A DNA stretch of 64,000 nucleotides from an uncultured Mycoplasma sp. (lineage in GTDB: Bacteria > Bacillota_I > Bacilli_A > RF39 > UBA660), in assembly GCA_902493595.1 (NCBI GenBank), contig CABUPU010000005.1, forward strand, positions 1 to 64,000, in the 5' to 3' direction. Below the pieces are notes generated by a model. It saw nothing but the letters and a program-made list of their open reading frames with translations. It was not told where the DNA came from and did not search any database. The position numbers were made by a program, and so were the translations under genes. Below, piece after piece: positions 8,237 to 17,185 of this stretch (position 1 is the first letter of the stretch; every line of letters starts with the position of its first letter).

Positions 8237-9462
8237 AGATTTTCATTATTATTTATGAAATCAATCAAATTATAATGTTTTATACCATCTTTATGTTGAA
8301 GTAAATGATCCATTGTAAAAAGTACTCGAGGATACATATCTTTAATTTCATAAAAAGGTCTAAACTCTCTATCTTCAACATTCTTATCACTAATATCTTT
8401 TGAAACTTGAATATAATAGTAATCATCAAAATCTTTTCTAGCAATAAAATCACATTCTAATTTACCAATATAGCCTACACTTAATAAGTAGCCTTTTGTT
8501 TTAAGATATGAATATATAACATTTTCTAAAACTGGGCCATAGTTAATTCTATTATCAGTGTTAAGAGCAAAATAAATACTTAAATCCGCTAAATAATATT
8601 TTTTTTCACCTTTTAATACTTTTTTAGATTTAATATCAAATAGTTCACATCCATAAATTATTTTTGCTTTTTCTAATATATCAATGTATTTTTTTATAGT
8701 CCTTCGATCAACATTTATCTTTTCACTATCTTTTAAATATTTGTATATGCTATTTATAGATATAACCGCTCCAAAGTTATTAATAACAAACTTTTGAATT
8801 ATTTCAAATAAGTTTTTATCTTTAATTTTATTATTCGTTTTAATATCTTTATCAAAAATTTGATTTATAACACTAGTTGTATAAACCATTTTATCTTCAA
8901 TATTATTATAATATAATGATTTAGGAAACCCTCCACATCTAATGAATTCATCAAATTCTAAATAAATATTAGAATTAATTGGTTTATTTAAAAACTGTTT
9001 CATTTGAATATATTCATAAAAATTTAAAGGAAGCATTTCTATAAGTAAATGTCTACCAGTAAGTTTTGTGGCAAGTTCTCCAGAAAGAAGATATGAATTT
9101 GAACCTGTTAGAAATATTGAGATATTGCCTTCCTCTCTATAAGAGTTAATAATCTTTTCATACCCTTTAACATTTTGCACTTCATCTATAAATAAATATT
9201 TAAAATCATTATCAGTAATTTTTGAATCAATTGCTTTTTCTAATTGTTTAGTTGTTACAATATCATTATATTCTTTTTTATCAAGTTCAATATAAATAAT
9301 ATCTTTATCTGGTATGCCTAAATCCTTTAATTCTAAAATTATAGACTTTAATAAATATGATTTTCCACATCTACGAATTCCAGTAATTACCTTAATCATA
9401 TCATCTTTATAAAATCCTCTTACTTTTTTTAAATATTCCTCTCTTTTATATATTAATTCCAT
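8233..9462 (-). CDS. AAA_14 / DUF4143 ATPase
   Basis: 409 residues. Walker A GIRRCGKSYLL near residue 28-38, Walker B-like YLFIDEVQN near 90, and the sensor LTGSNSYLL near 119 belong to the AAA_14 domain. The C-terminal half (winged-helix, then YFLSVGYIG/LECDFIARKD, PD-(D/E)XK-like) is DUF4143. These ATPases are widespread and of uncertain role. Promoter TTGACT (9510-9505), 18 bp, TAAAAT (9486-9481) on the minus strand lies right beside the inverted repeat of direct-repeat copy B. Ribosome site GGAGGCGTT precedes ATG. A second family member is at 50547. Confidence 0.8.
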   Translation of the reverse strand: MELIYKREEYLKKVRGFYKDDMIKVITGIRRCGKSYLLKSIILELKDLGIPDKDIIYIELDKKEYNDIVTTKQLEKAIDSKITDNDFKYLFIDEVQNVKGYEKIINSYREEGNISIFLTGSNSYLLSGELATKLTGRHLLIEMLPLNFYEYIQMKQFLNKPINSNIYLEFDEFIRCGGFPKSLYYNNIEDKMVYTTSVINQIFDKDIKTNNKIKDKNLFEIIQKFVINNFGAVISINSIYKYLKDSEKINVDRRTIKKYIDILEKAKIIYGCELFDIKSKKVLKGEKKYYLADLSIYFALNTDNRINYGPVLENVIYSYLKTKGYLLSVGYIGKLECDFIARKDFDDYYYIQVSKDISDKNVEDREFRPFYEIKDMYPRVLFTMDHLLQHKDGIKHYNLIDFINNNENL

Positions 9463-9480
9463 AACGCCTCCGACAATATT

Positions 9481-9510
9481 ATTTTATCAAAAAATCATTA
9501 AAAAAGTCAA
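9481..9510 (-). promoter_or_regulatory. Promoter of the AAA_14/DUF4143 gene
   Basis: TTGACT, 18 bp, TAAAAT on the minus strand. The -35 abuts an inverted repeat (9511-9557) whose 11-bp arms could be operator half-sites. Confidence 0.6.
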
Positions 9511-9603
9511 GTTATCGACCACTTTTAGGGTATAGAGTATCAAAATTGGTCGATAACTACTATTATTTAATAAAAAAATCTAGGTTTCCCTAGACTTAAT
9601 TAT
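9500..9603. repeat. 104-bp direct repeat, copy B
   Basis: Second copy of 8133-8236. Its terminator (9575-9596) serves pnp, and its inverted repeat (GTTATCGACCA at 9511, TGGTCGATAAC ending at 9557) sits next to the ATPase promoter. It overlaps the pnp stop codon by a few bases. Confidence 0.85.
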
Positions 9604-11795
9604 TTTTTTCTTTTACTAAATAAACCTTTTTTAGTTTCTTTTTTAGGTTTTTCTTCAGAAGTACTTTCTGATTTAGGAAGAGCTTCTTTTCTTGATAGAT
9701 TTAATCTTCCTTTGTTATCATATCCAAGTGATTTAACAATTATTTCATCACCTACTGAAACTACATCAGATGGTTTTTCAACTCTTTTTGTATCAAGTTG
9801 AGAAACATGTACTAATCCTTCACAACCTGGCCATAGTTCTACAAAAGCACCAAAATCTTCGACTTTAACTACTTTAGCATTATAGATTTTACCAGTTTCA
9901 ACTTCTTTAGTAATATCTTCGATCATCTTTTTAGTTTTTTCAATAACTTCTTTATCCATATGATAAATAATTACTTTTCCATCATCATCAATATCCACTT
10001 TTACAGCATCTTTGTCATTAACACTTTTTACATTTGATGATTCTAAAATAATTTTAGTAATCATTTCTCCACCCTTGCCAATTACATCTTTAATCTTATC
10101 AGGGTTAATCATAAAGCTTTCAACTTTAGGAGCATATTTAGATAATTCTTTTCTTGGGCTTTCAATAGCAGTTGCCATTACATCAAGAATTTTCATTCTG
10201 GCTTTTTTAGCTTCCTCAAGGGCCTCTTTTAAGATAGCTTTAGTAACGCCTTTAATCTTAATATCCATTTGAAGAGCAGTTATACCTTCTTTTGTACCTG
10301 CTACTTTAAAGTCCATATCTCCCATATGATCCTCAAGTCCTTGAATATCAGTAAGTATTGTATATTTTTTACCATTAGATATTAGTCCCATTGCAATACC
10401 CGCTACTGGAGCTTTAATTGGAACTCCTGCTGCCATTAATGATAAACATCCAGCACATATTGTTGCTTGTGATGATGAACCATTACTTTCAAGAACTTCA
10501 GAAACAACTCTAACAGTATATGGGAATTCTTCTTCAGAAGGAATAACTTGAGCAAGTGCTCTTTCTCCTAAAGCACCATGACCTATTTCTCTTCTTCCTG
10601 GAGAACCATATCTTCCTATTTCGCCAACACAGAAGTTAGGGAAATTATAATGAAGCATAAATCTTTTTGTATCTTCAATACCAAGTCCATCAAGAATTTG
10701 ATGATCTGAAAGTGGTCCAAGAGTAGTAGTTGCAAGAACTTGAGTTTCTCCTCTTTGGAATAGTCCTGAACCATGTGTACGAGGTAAAAGGTCAATTTCA
10801 GCTTCAAGAGGTCTAATTTCATCCATCTTTCTACCATCTGGTCTAATATGTTTTTCAATAATTAATCTTCTTACTTCATTTCCTTCGATTAAACCAACTA
10901 CTTTAGCTACATCTTTCATCTTGCTAGCAAAATCTTCATCTTCAGCATAAACTTCTTCGAAATGAGCAATAGTATTTGCTTTAACTTCATCGATTTTAGC
11001 ATATTTTTCAAGTTTTTCTTTAATTTGTATTGCTGATAACATATCATCAGTTGCATACTCTCTAACAGCTTTTTCAACTTCAGCATCAATAGTCGCAGGT
11101 TCAAGAACTACTTTTTCTTTACCTATTTCACCAATAATTTCATTTTGAAATTCACATAAAGTTTTAATATTTTCATGAGCAAACATTAAAGCCTCAAGCA
11201 TAGTTTTTTCAGGAAGTTCTTTACAGCCCGCTTCAACCATACATATTGCATCATGTGTTCCTGCAACAGTTAATGCAAGTTTACTTTTTTCCGCTTCATC
11301 AGTAGTTGGATTAATAATAAACTTACCTTTTTCATCCATACCTACCATAACACCCGCAATTGGGCCATCAAATGGAATATCTGATATTCCAAGGCATAGT
11401 GATGAGCCAAACATTGCAGCCATTTCTGGACTATTATCTTGATCTACAGAAAGTACTGTATTGATAACTTGAATTTCATTACGTAAGTTTTCATCAAACA
11501 TAGGTCTGATTGGTCTATCGATTAATCTTGCTGCAAGTGTAGCTGAATCTGTAGGTCTACCCTCTCTTTTAATAAATCCACCAGGAATTTTACCTACTGA
11601 ATATAGTTTTTCCTGATATAATACTTGAAGTGGAAAGAAATCTTGAGTAACTGGAGTTTTACCCATTACACATACAGAAAGTACTACAGTATCGCCATAT
11701 CTAACAAGTACTGAACCATTAGTTTGCTTAGCAAGTTGACCAGTTTCAACAATTAAATCTCTTCCCAAAAAATTTAATTTAAATTCTTTTTTCAT
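9600..11795 (-). CDS. pnp: Polyribonucleotide nucleotidyltransferase (PNPase)
   Basis: 731 residues, normal length. Two RNase PH-like domains are separated by the helical domain (~residues 240-310), then a KH domain (SFMINPDKIKDVIGKGGEMI near 555) and an S1 domain (KVVKVEDFGAFVELWPGCEG near 625), ending in a lysine-rich tail. It degrades RNA 3' to 5' using phosphate. The second PH domain has the conserved FPNFCVGEIGRYGSPGRREI segment. Ribosome site AAAGGTGG. It follows rpsO, the conserved order in Bacillota. Confidence 0.97.
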   Translation of the reverse strand: MKKEFKLNFLGRDLIVETGQLAKQTNGSVLVRYGDTVVLSVCVMGKTPVTQDFFPLQVLYQEKLYSVGKIPGGFIKREGRPTDSATLAARLIDRPIRPMFDENLRNEIQVINTVLSVDQDNSPEMAAMFGSSLCLGISDIPFDGPIAGVMVGMDEKGKFIINPTTDEAEKSKLALTVAGTHDAICMVEAGCKELPEKTMLEALMFAHENIKTLCEFQNEIIGEIGKEKVVLEPATIDAEVEKAVREYATDDMLSAIQIKEKLEKYAKIDEVKANTIAHFEEVYAEDEDFASKMKDVAKVVGLIEGNEVRRLIIEKHIRPDGRKMDEIRPLEAEIDLLPRTHGSGLFQRGETQVLATTTLGPLSDHQILDGLGIEDTKRFMLHYNFPNFCVGEIGRYGSPGRREIGHGALGERALAQVIPSEEEFPYTVRVVSEVLESNGSSSQATICAGCLSLMAAGVPIKAPVAGIAMGLISNGKKYTILTDIQGLEDHMGDMDFKVAGTKEGITALQMDIKIKGVTKAILKEALEEAKKARMKILDVMATAIESPRKELSKYAPKVESFMINPDKIKDVIGKGGEMITKIILESSNVKSVNDKDAVKVDIDDDGKVIIYHMDKEVIEKTKKMIEDITKEVETGKIYNAKVVKVEDFGAFVELWPGCEGLVHVSQLDTKRVEKPSDVVSVGDEIIVKSLGYDNKGRLNLSRKEALPKSESTSEEKPKKETKKGLFSKRKK

Positions 11796-11813
11796 TTTTT
11801 ACCACCTTTCTAC

Positions 11814-11847
11814 TAAAAAAAAGAACACTAAAAAATTTAGTGCCTAT
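11814..11847 (-). terminator. Terminator or attenuator between rpsO and pnp
   Basis: GCACTAAA/TTTAGTG hairpin followed by a T tract on the minus strand, overlapping the rpsO stop. Read-through probably feeds pnp. Confidence 0.6.
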
Positions 11848-12110
11848 TTTCTTAAATTCAATTTTTTAATTACTTCACGATATGATTTAACATCATTATT
11901 CTTTAAGTATTCAAGTAATTTTTTTCTTCTACCAACTTTAATTAAAAGTCCTCTTTTAGAATGAAAATCGTGTTTATGTTCTTTTAAATGATCAGTTAAT
12001 GTATTAATTTCTTTAGTTAAAATAGCTATTTGAACTTCAGCAGAACCACAGTCTTTTTCATTCTTAGCAAACTCCTTTATAATAGAAGCTTTTTCTTCTT
12101 TCTTAAGCAT
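11844..12110 (-). CDS. rpsO: 30S ribosomal protein S15
   Basis: 88 residues. I start at the ATG at 12110 (MLKKEEKASIIKEF), which has AAAGGAGG upstream and gives the usual S15 length. The longer frame to 12173 is untranslated leader. The conserved S15 segment SAEVQIAILTKEINTLTDHL and the HDFHSKRGLL motif are present. It binds 16S rRNA in the central domain. The leader (12111-12180) may carry S15 autoregulation; I cannot show its fold. Confidence 0.96.
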   Translation of the reverse strand: MLKKEEKASIIKEFAKNEKDCGSAEVQIAILTKEINTLTDHLKEHKHDFHSKRGLLIKVGRRKKLLEYLKNNDVKSYREVIKKLNLRK

Positions 12111-12234
12111 TTTCTTTTCCTCCTTTATTATAATCGGTTTAAACTGAGTAAGAATCTTGGAAAACAAGTTCAAACTAAGTAAAAACTTATAAGCCTATTA
12201 TATACAATTTATTTATCATTTGCAAGCGTTTTAG

Positions 12235-12537
12235 CTAAAATCTTTTTCGAATAATATCTTCATTTGTAATATTTAAAAGTTTATTAACCATATCTGCATA
12301 CTTAAAAGGAACATATATAATATCATATTCCCATGAATAATAACTTTCACTATTTTCTACATATGGTTCATATAAAAATTTTTCATTAAAATTTGTAACA
12401 AAAGTATTTATAAAATCAGCATTAATATTTAATCTTTTATACATTATACTTCTTGGTCCAACATCTTTTATATGTTTCACACTACATCTACTATATATAT
12501 AACTTTTTTGTTTATCATTTAAATCAATATAATACAT
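12235..12537 (-). CDS. Hypothetical protein, 100 residues
   Basis: Start chosen at ATG 12537 (MYYIDLNDKQ) because AAAAGGGGAAAGG sits just upstream. The protein is soluble, with no motif I recognise. It ends in NEDIIRKRF. It lies 54 bp after the LRR protein gene on the same strand and may share its transcript. Confidence 0.5.
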   Translation of the reverse strand: MYYIDLNDKQKSYIYSRCSVKHIKDVGPRSIMYKRLNINADFINTFVTNFNEKFLYEPYVENSESYYSWEYDIIYVPFKYADMVNKLLNITNEDIIRKRF

Positions 12538-12591
12538 ACCTTTCCCCTTTTCTTGCATAGTATTATAGACTATTAAACTAAATTATTCAAC

Positions 12592-14298
12592 CTATCTTCT
12601 ATAAGAAAGATCATTTCCCTCGAAAGATAATAAATTTGGTAAATAAAGATTATTTATTATATCTCTGTTACTATGCAAAAATCCATTTCCAATAAATTTA
12701 ACTGTAGGAATATATAAATTTCTTATTTTTTTATTACTTGCTAAAAAGTCATCTTTAATTTCTTCGATGTTAGGCAGATATAAATAAATAAGTTCTTGAT
12801 TCCTCCTTAAAAAGTAGCTATCGATAGTCACTATATTTGGAGCATTAAACTCTTTTAAGCAAGTATTTCTAGCTAAGAATGAACTACCAACTTTATTAAG
12901 TTTTGGTAAATCACATTTTTCCAAAGATATATTTTCATTCATAAAATAATTACCAATTCTTTCTAAATTTGGTAAAAAAAGTGTTTTTAATTTTTCATTA
13001 TAATATAGAAAGCCATTACCTACTGCCTGTAAATTAGGCATATAAATACTTTGAATATTTTCCGCAAAAGCTATAAAACTATAATCAACTCTTTTAACAC
13101 ATGGTAAGTTAATAGTTTTTAAGTTCTTCGCTCTTAAGGCAAAACTATTACCAATAATTTCACATTTAGGTAAATAAATATATTCTAGTTCACAAGCACC
13201 TCTTAAAACTCTATCCTCAACTACTTTAGTATCTTTCGAAGAAAATCTTTTAATATGAAAACTATTTGCAAAAACATCATCATTTAATCTTTTTACTCCC
13301 TCTAAAAGGACACTTATGAGTTCATTAAATTTATTTAATTCTAAATATATTTTAATATTATCTTCACAAATAATATATATACTTTTACTATCACTATTAT
13401 TTTCTATAACTATTTTTTTAATATATTTAATAAATTCTTTAGAGGAATCATATCTACAATTATCATAACATTTAAATGTCTTTTTAGTTAAATCTAAAAC
13501 AAGTCCATCAAATAAAATATATTTTTCTTTAGGAAAAGAAACTTCTTTAAAATTATGTATTACAATGTTATCAGGGCAATAATAAATATTATTACATTCA
13601 ACATTATATCTATAATACTTACCATCAACTGTTCTAACATAATTAGGCATTTCAAAATCTATATTAATATTACTTTGTTTAATACCTAAATATTTTTCAA
13701 ATGAATATGTTAAACCTTTTGCTATATTTTCTAAATTGTTTTGATAAGTTGCATCTGGATTATTAACTGTATGGTTATATCTATTTTTAATTGATAAATA
13801 GTTAGTCTCTAATGTAAACTGAAGTGAAAGTACACTTGTACCATATTCATCTTCCCTTTGGGGATCACTTTTTCTTTTAATATCTAAAGCATTATCTTTA
13901 ACTGCAAAAAATACTCTATTAGTTCTAAGTCTATCACTTTTAAATGTACAAAGTTCTTCACCTTTTTCATAATATTTTTTATAAGCTAAAATTTCTTCAT
14001 TAGTATGACATTCTTTTAAAGTATATCCTTTTTCTTTAAAAAGTTCATAAGGTGTTTTTTCTGTATTAATAATACTATTTGTTTTTTTACCATATTCATT
14101 CATAATAAGTTTTTGAAAACTATTAACCATGTTATATTCAATTAAATCATCATAAAGAAAATGATTTTCTTTGAATAAAGATGTAATAATTGAAACTAAC
14201 TCACCTTCATTTTCTAAAATACTTGGAAATAATTCTCTACATAATTTACTAAAATTTTCACCATATTTTTTCTTTAATATTTTTAAATCACTATTCAT
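12592..14298 (-). CDS. Leucine-rich-repeat (LRR_5/BspA-type) protein with unknown N-terminal domain
   Basis: 568 residues, no signal peptide. From about residue 365 to the end are around nine repeats of about 23 residues with the pattern LxxxxLPNLxxIGNxFL, typical of LRR_5 proteins. The N-terminal half contains a conserved-looking patch (SVLSLQFTLETNYLSIKNRYNHTV, NPDATYQNNLENIAKGL) that I have no name for. Absence of a signal peptide suggests a cytoplasmic scaffold or binding protein rather than an exported BspA adhesin. Confidence 0.6.
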   Translation of the reverse strand: MNSDLKILKKKYGENFSKLCRELFPSILENEGELVSIITSLFKENHFLYDDLIEYNMVNSFQKLIMNEYGKKTNSIINTEKTPYELFKEKGYTLKECHTNEEILAYKKYYEKGEELCTFKSDRLRTNRVFFAVKDNALDIKRKSDPQREDEYGTSVLSLQFTLETNYLSIKNRYNHTVNNPDATYQNNLENIAKGLTYSFEKYLGIKQSNINIDFEMPNYVRTVDGKYYRYNVECNNIYYCPDNIVIHNFKEVSFPKEKYILFDGLVLDLTKKTFKCYDNCRYDSSKEFIKYIKKIVIENNSDSKSIYIICEDNIKIYLELNKFNELISVLLEGVKRLNDDVFANSFHIKRFSSKDTKVVEDRVLRGACELEYIYLPKCEIIGNSFALRAKNLKTINLPCVKRVDYSFIAFAENIQSIYMPNLQAVGNGFLYYNEKLKTLFLPNLERIGNYFMNENISLEKCDLPKLNKVGSSFLARNTCLKEFNAPNIVTIDSYFLRRNQELIYLYLPNIEEIKDDFLASNKKIRNLYIPTVKFIGNGFLHSNRDIINNLYLPNLLSFEGNDLSYRR

Positions 14299-14351
14299 AG
14301 AACCTCCAAAAATAATATTATTATAACATTATTTTAGAAAAAAGGTAGTCT

Positions 14352-15086
14352 TTACTTTTTCAAAAGTCTTTTTGCAAGATCATATTCCTTAAACTCATAA
14401 CATCTAGGTATATCGCTTACATCTATATAGCCATATAAATATAGATACTTATTAACCATTGTAAATAAATACTCTATTTCATCAGAATATTTTAACTTGC
14501 GATAATACTGCATTAAATAAAGCATTATTGAATTAGTATTAAAGGTCTCATCCTCAAAAGTTGGATAAGAACCAGTTAAATCAATTATAAACTTTAAATA
14601 TCTTTGAATGTCAAAATCAAGCTCAATTGGATTTATAACTTGAACACCTAAAAAATCACTTGCTATATTTCCATACTCTAGTAAATGTGATAGATTGAAA
14701 GGCTCATTATTTACTCTAAAAAAATTATCAATATTATAAGTAAATACTGTATTTCCACCACATAAGGCTTTTATATCATTTCCTTTTTTAGTTTTCATAA
14801 AAGGACATAAAACATCTTTACCATTATAAAAAAGTTCAAATACTTTTTCGTTATTATTTAAAATATTAAAATTTAAATTACTTTCCTCATTCAAAGAAAC
14901 TGAAGTAACAATACATTTTATAATTTCATATAAACTTTCATTTTCACTTATTGAATTAAAAAATCTATTATAAATCTTGATATAAGTTTCATTTTTATTA
15001 TACTTACTAAAACCCTCATAATTAACATTAAATATTAAAGGTAAATTTTTATTTTTAAAATTTTCACATATACTAATTTTATTCAT
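14352..15086 (-). CDS. Hypothetical protein, 244 residues
   Basis: ATG at 15086 gives a 6-bp spacing from AGAAAGGA, better than the ATG six bases upstream. The start overlaps the HAD gene stop, so the pair is likely cotranscribed and under the same NrtR-like operator. No motif or membrane segment is recognisable; the C-terminal third is helical and tyrosine-rich (YLMQYYRKLKYSDEIEYLF). Confidence 0.5.
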   Translation of the reverse strand: MNKISICENFKNKNLPLIFNVNYEGFSKYNKNETYIKIYNRFFNSISENESLYEIIKCIVTSVSLNEESNLNFNILNNNEKVFELFYNGKDVLCPFMKTKKGNDIKALCGGNTVFTYNIDNFFRVNNEPFNLSHLLEYGNIASDFLGVQVINPIELDFDIQRYLKFIIDLTGSYPTFEDETFNTNSIMLYLMQYYRKLKYSDEIEYLFTMVNKYLYLYGYIDVSDIPRCYEFKEYDLAKRLLKK

Positions 15087-15607
15087 TAACATTCCTTTCT
15101 AATTAGCTTTCTTTCTAAATTATCTTGCAGACAAATATCAAGTGATGAAGTACACACAAATCTTTCATCCTCTTTGTCAGTAAATTTTACACTTATACCA
15201 CCTTTTCCTTTCCAATTTAGTAAATTACCTGAAAAGTCATCTATTAAAATATTTCCATTTGGATTTACAACATCAGTTTTATCTAAAGTATTTGGAACGC
15301 ATATAGTTTTAACATCACTATTTTTTCTTATATCAAATATTTTAGCACTCATTTCATTAAGTGAATTTATTTTTGTCAAAATACTTACATTATATTTATT
15401 TTCACTTATAATCTTATTTATATAATAATATGCTCGATTAAGTTCTAAAGAGATGCTTATCAAATAATTCCAATCAAGTTTTTCATAAAATTCAATTACT
15501 TTTTTTCTATCATTTAAATCAATATTTTGTCTTTGCATCATTTCATAAGAAATACTCATTGTTTCTCTTATCACTCCATCATAATCAATATATATATCTT
15601 TTTTCAT
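15086..15607 (-). CDS. HAD-superfamily 5'-nucleotidase-like protein (NT5C-like)
   Basis: 173 residues from the ATG at 15607 (MKKDIYIDYDGVIRE), which has AAAGGAAA upstream. Motif I is DYDGV, and the C-terminal ILIDDFSGNLLNWKGKGGIS matches 5'-nucleotidase, deoxy (NT5C) proteins. It probably dephosphorylates a nucleotide. An NrtR-type operator lies 14 bp upstream of its start, the same as in front of the regulator gene. NAD/pyridine or pyrimidine nucleotide metabolism is a reasonable inference. Confidence 0.7.
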   Translation of the reverse strand: MKKDIYIDYDGVIRETMSISYEMMQRQNIDLNDRKKVIEFYEKLDWNYLISISLELNRAYYYINKIISENKYNVSILTKINSLNEMSAKIFDIRKNSDVKTICVPNTLDKTDVVNPNGNILIDDFSGNLLNWKGKGGISVKFTDKEDERFVCTSSLDICLQDNLERKLIRKEC

Positions 15608-15620
15608 AATTTCCTTTCTT

Positions 15621-15637
15621 TGTGTATTTTTTACACA
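15621..15637. promoter_or_regulatory. NrtR-like operator before the HAD gene
   Basis: TGTGTA-TTTTT-TACACA, a perfect 6-bp palindrome. It matches TGTGTATTTACTACACT at 16362-16378. Both lie immediately upstream of the two genes of the putative regulon. Confidence 0.75.
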
Positions 15638-15660
15638 TTTATATTTATTAAAAAAGTGCA

Positions 15661-16335
15661 TTATATTGCATTTTCTTTTTTAACATTCTTATTAAATTTA
15701 TATAGTTTTGCTGGCTTTTTACCCTCGAAAACCTCGTATTTATTTGTATCAATAATTACTTTCTCATTAATAAGTTTTTTTCTAAAATTGCGTCTATCAA
15801 ATTTTTCCTCGAGTACTATTTCATATACTTTCTGAAGTTCTGGAAGAGTAAAAAAATCTGGAAATAAATTTTTTAATATGCTTGTTTTAGTAATTTTATC
15901 TTTTAAAACATTTAATGAATAACTGATTATTTCATTATGGTCATAAGCAAGCTGCGGTATATTATTTATTGAAAAATATTCAGCATTTGATGTTTTTAAA
16001 GTATTTTTTAAAAGAGATACTTTTTTAGAATCAATTACCCCAATAAAAGAAATACCTATCATTCTTTGTAAATTACTTCGATCTAGTCTATCAAATACGC
16101 CACACATCTCAAATTCAATATTTTCAAGGCCTGTTTTTTCTTTGAGTTCTCTTTTTGCACCATCAACTAAAAGCTCATTATTATAAAGCGCTCCACTTGG
16201 AAGTGCCCAATAGCCATTAAAAGGATTATTGGTTCTTTTTATAAGAAGTACTTTAACATCACCTTTTTCTACAGTAAATAAAGTTGTTATAACATGAATA
16301 CCAATATTTTTATATAAACTATTTTTTAACTCCAC
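15661..16335 (-). CDS. NUDIX-family transcriptional regulator, NrtR-like
   Basis: 224 residues. Residues 1-140 form a NUDIX domain; the Nudix box GALYNNELLVDGAKRELKEKTGL keeps G, E, R, E and G but has lysine where the second of the paired glutamates is expected, typical of regulators that bind rather than cleave the ligand. Residues ~150-220 (FFTLPELQKVYEIVLEEKFDRRNFRKKL, GKKPAKLYKF) are the NrtR winged helix. NrtR represses NAD metabolism genes and senses ADP-ribose-like ligands. GTG start with GGAGG. Its own operator sits inside the promoter spacer. Confidence 0.8.
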   Translation of the reverse strand: MELKNSLYKNIGIHVITTLFTVEKGDVKVLLIKRTNNPFNGYWALPSGALYNNELLVDGAKRELKEKTGLENIEFEMCGVFDRLDRSNLQRMIGISFIGVIDSKKVSLLKNTLKTSNAEYFSINNIPQLAYDHNEIISYSLNVLKDKITKTSILKNLFPDFFTLPELQKVYEIVLEEKFDRRNFRKKLINEKVIIDTNKYEVFEGKKPAKLYKFNKNVKKENAI

Positions 16336-16355
16336 TACATCCTCCGTATAATTAC

Positions 16356-16384
16356 ATTATATGTGTATTTACTACACTTGTCAA
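16356..16384 (-). promoter_or_regulatory. Consensus promoter with NrtR-like operator as its spacer
   Basis: On the minus strand TTGACA (16384-16379), 17-bp spacer, TATAAT (16361-16356): both hexamers perfect. The spacer is exactly the operator 16362-16378 (plus-strand TGTGTATTTACTACACT). A repressor bound here would block RNA polymerase directly, implying autorepression. Confidence 0.8.
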
Positions 16385-16399
16385 TAAAAAATCAAATTT

Positions 16400-16555
16400 T
16401 TATAATAAAGAGTATAATTTACTAATAATTTTTTCTAGACAAACGAGTATATCATCAAAATTGATATTGTTTGCATAATCGTATTTTCTTTGGTAACTTT
16501 TTCATCTTTCTTTTGAAATATTTCTAATCTTATCTTTCAACTGTTGACTATTCAT
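16400..16555 (-). pseudogene. Remnant of an AbiEii toxin gene with internal deletion
   Basis: The ATG at 16555 overlaps the end of the AbiEi antitoxin gene, the usual AbiE arrangement. The frame reads MNSQQLKDKIRNISKER, a TGA at 16504-16502, then KSYQRKYDYANNINFDDILV and a short tail. The first part matches the start of AbiEii/AbiGii nucleotidyltransferases, and the part after TGA matches their C-terminus (Trp-rich YxYA, then F-D/E-D motif). About 200 or more residues, including the catalytic core, are gone. TGA stands where family members have tryptophan. Confidence 0.65.
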
Positions 16556-17174
16556 AAAAAACCTCCATATATTGCATTACTTCTTTTTTAATTCCAAGTT
16601 TTTCAGCATATTTTGATAGTTTAACTAAATCTTTATCTTTTCTTTTAAGATACTGTCTTATACTATATTTAATATGTTGTGAATCCATCCTTTTTTTAGA
16701 TCTAATAATATCGCAAATACATCTTTCAATATCATAAGCTTTTACCTTATTACCCATAGGCGTTTCTATTTCAGTAAGTCCTAGTTTATAAATATTTTTG
16801 TCAACATAAAAAACATTATGATTTTTAATTTTATAATTAAAATAATTATTCGGTACAGTTATATCATATTTACCATTCGGAGCTTTAATAGAAAGTCCAT
16901 AAAAATAAAGAGCAGTCATATGTGAAAAAACTACATTGGGTAGTTCTAAACTAAAAACAAAATAAGTATCTTCGATTTTACTTGAGTCAATATAAATACC
17001 ATTACCTACTTTTTCTATCATTCCTTTATTTTTCATAATATTAAGATACATTCTGTGAATTCCAAGATCTGATAGTTCTTTTGAAGTAACATAGCCATTA
17101 TTAATTTTCATAATAGACTCAATAATTTCTATATTACTTTGACTTTTAAATTCCTCTATTGTCATTCTTTCCAT
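16548..17174 (-). CDS. abiEi: AbiEi-type antitoxin / transcriptional autorepressor
   Basis: 208 residues from the ATG at 17174 (MERMTIEEF) preceded by AAGGAGG. An N-terminal winged helix (residues ~15-65, GYVTSKELSDLGIHRMYL) and the AbiEi antitoxin domain (VFSHMTALYFYGLS, YDITVPNNYF, KVKAYDIERCICDIIR) are clear. AbiEi neutralises the AbiEii nucleotidyltransferase indirectly and represses its own operon. Its toxin partner is wrecked here, so it is an orphan antitoxin, perhaps guarding against related toxins. Confidence 0.85.
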   Translation of the reverse strand: MERMTIEEFKSQSNIEIIESIMKINNGYVTSKELSDLGIHRMYLNIMKNKGMIEKVGNGIYIDSSKIEDTYFVFSLELPNVVFSHMTALYFYGLSIKAPNGKYDITVPNNYFNYKIKNHNVFYVDKNIYKLGLTEIETPMGNKVKAYDIERCICDIIRSKKRMDSQHIKYSIRQYLKRKDKDLVKLSKYAEKLGIKKEVMQYMEVFYE

Positions 17175-17185
17175 ATTAAGCCTCC

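Noticed and set aside
10012..10272. Open frames antisense to pnp, polC, dnaE and other genes
   Set aside because: They mirror secure genes in other frames and have neither ribosome sites nor their own promoters.
16502..16504. TGA in place of Trp, suggesting a Mollicutes-type code (TGA = Trp)
   Set aside because: All other tryptophans in the window are TGG and gerA ends at TGA, so this is more simply a mutation in a decayed gene.
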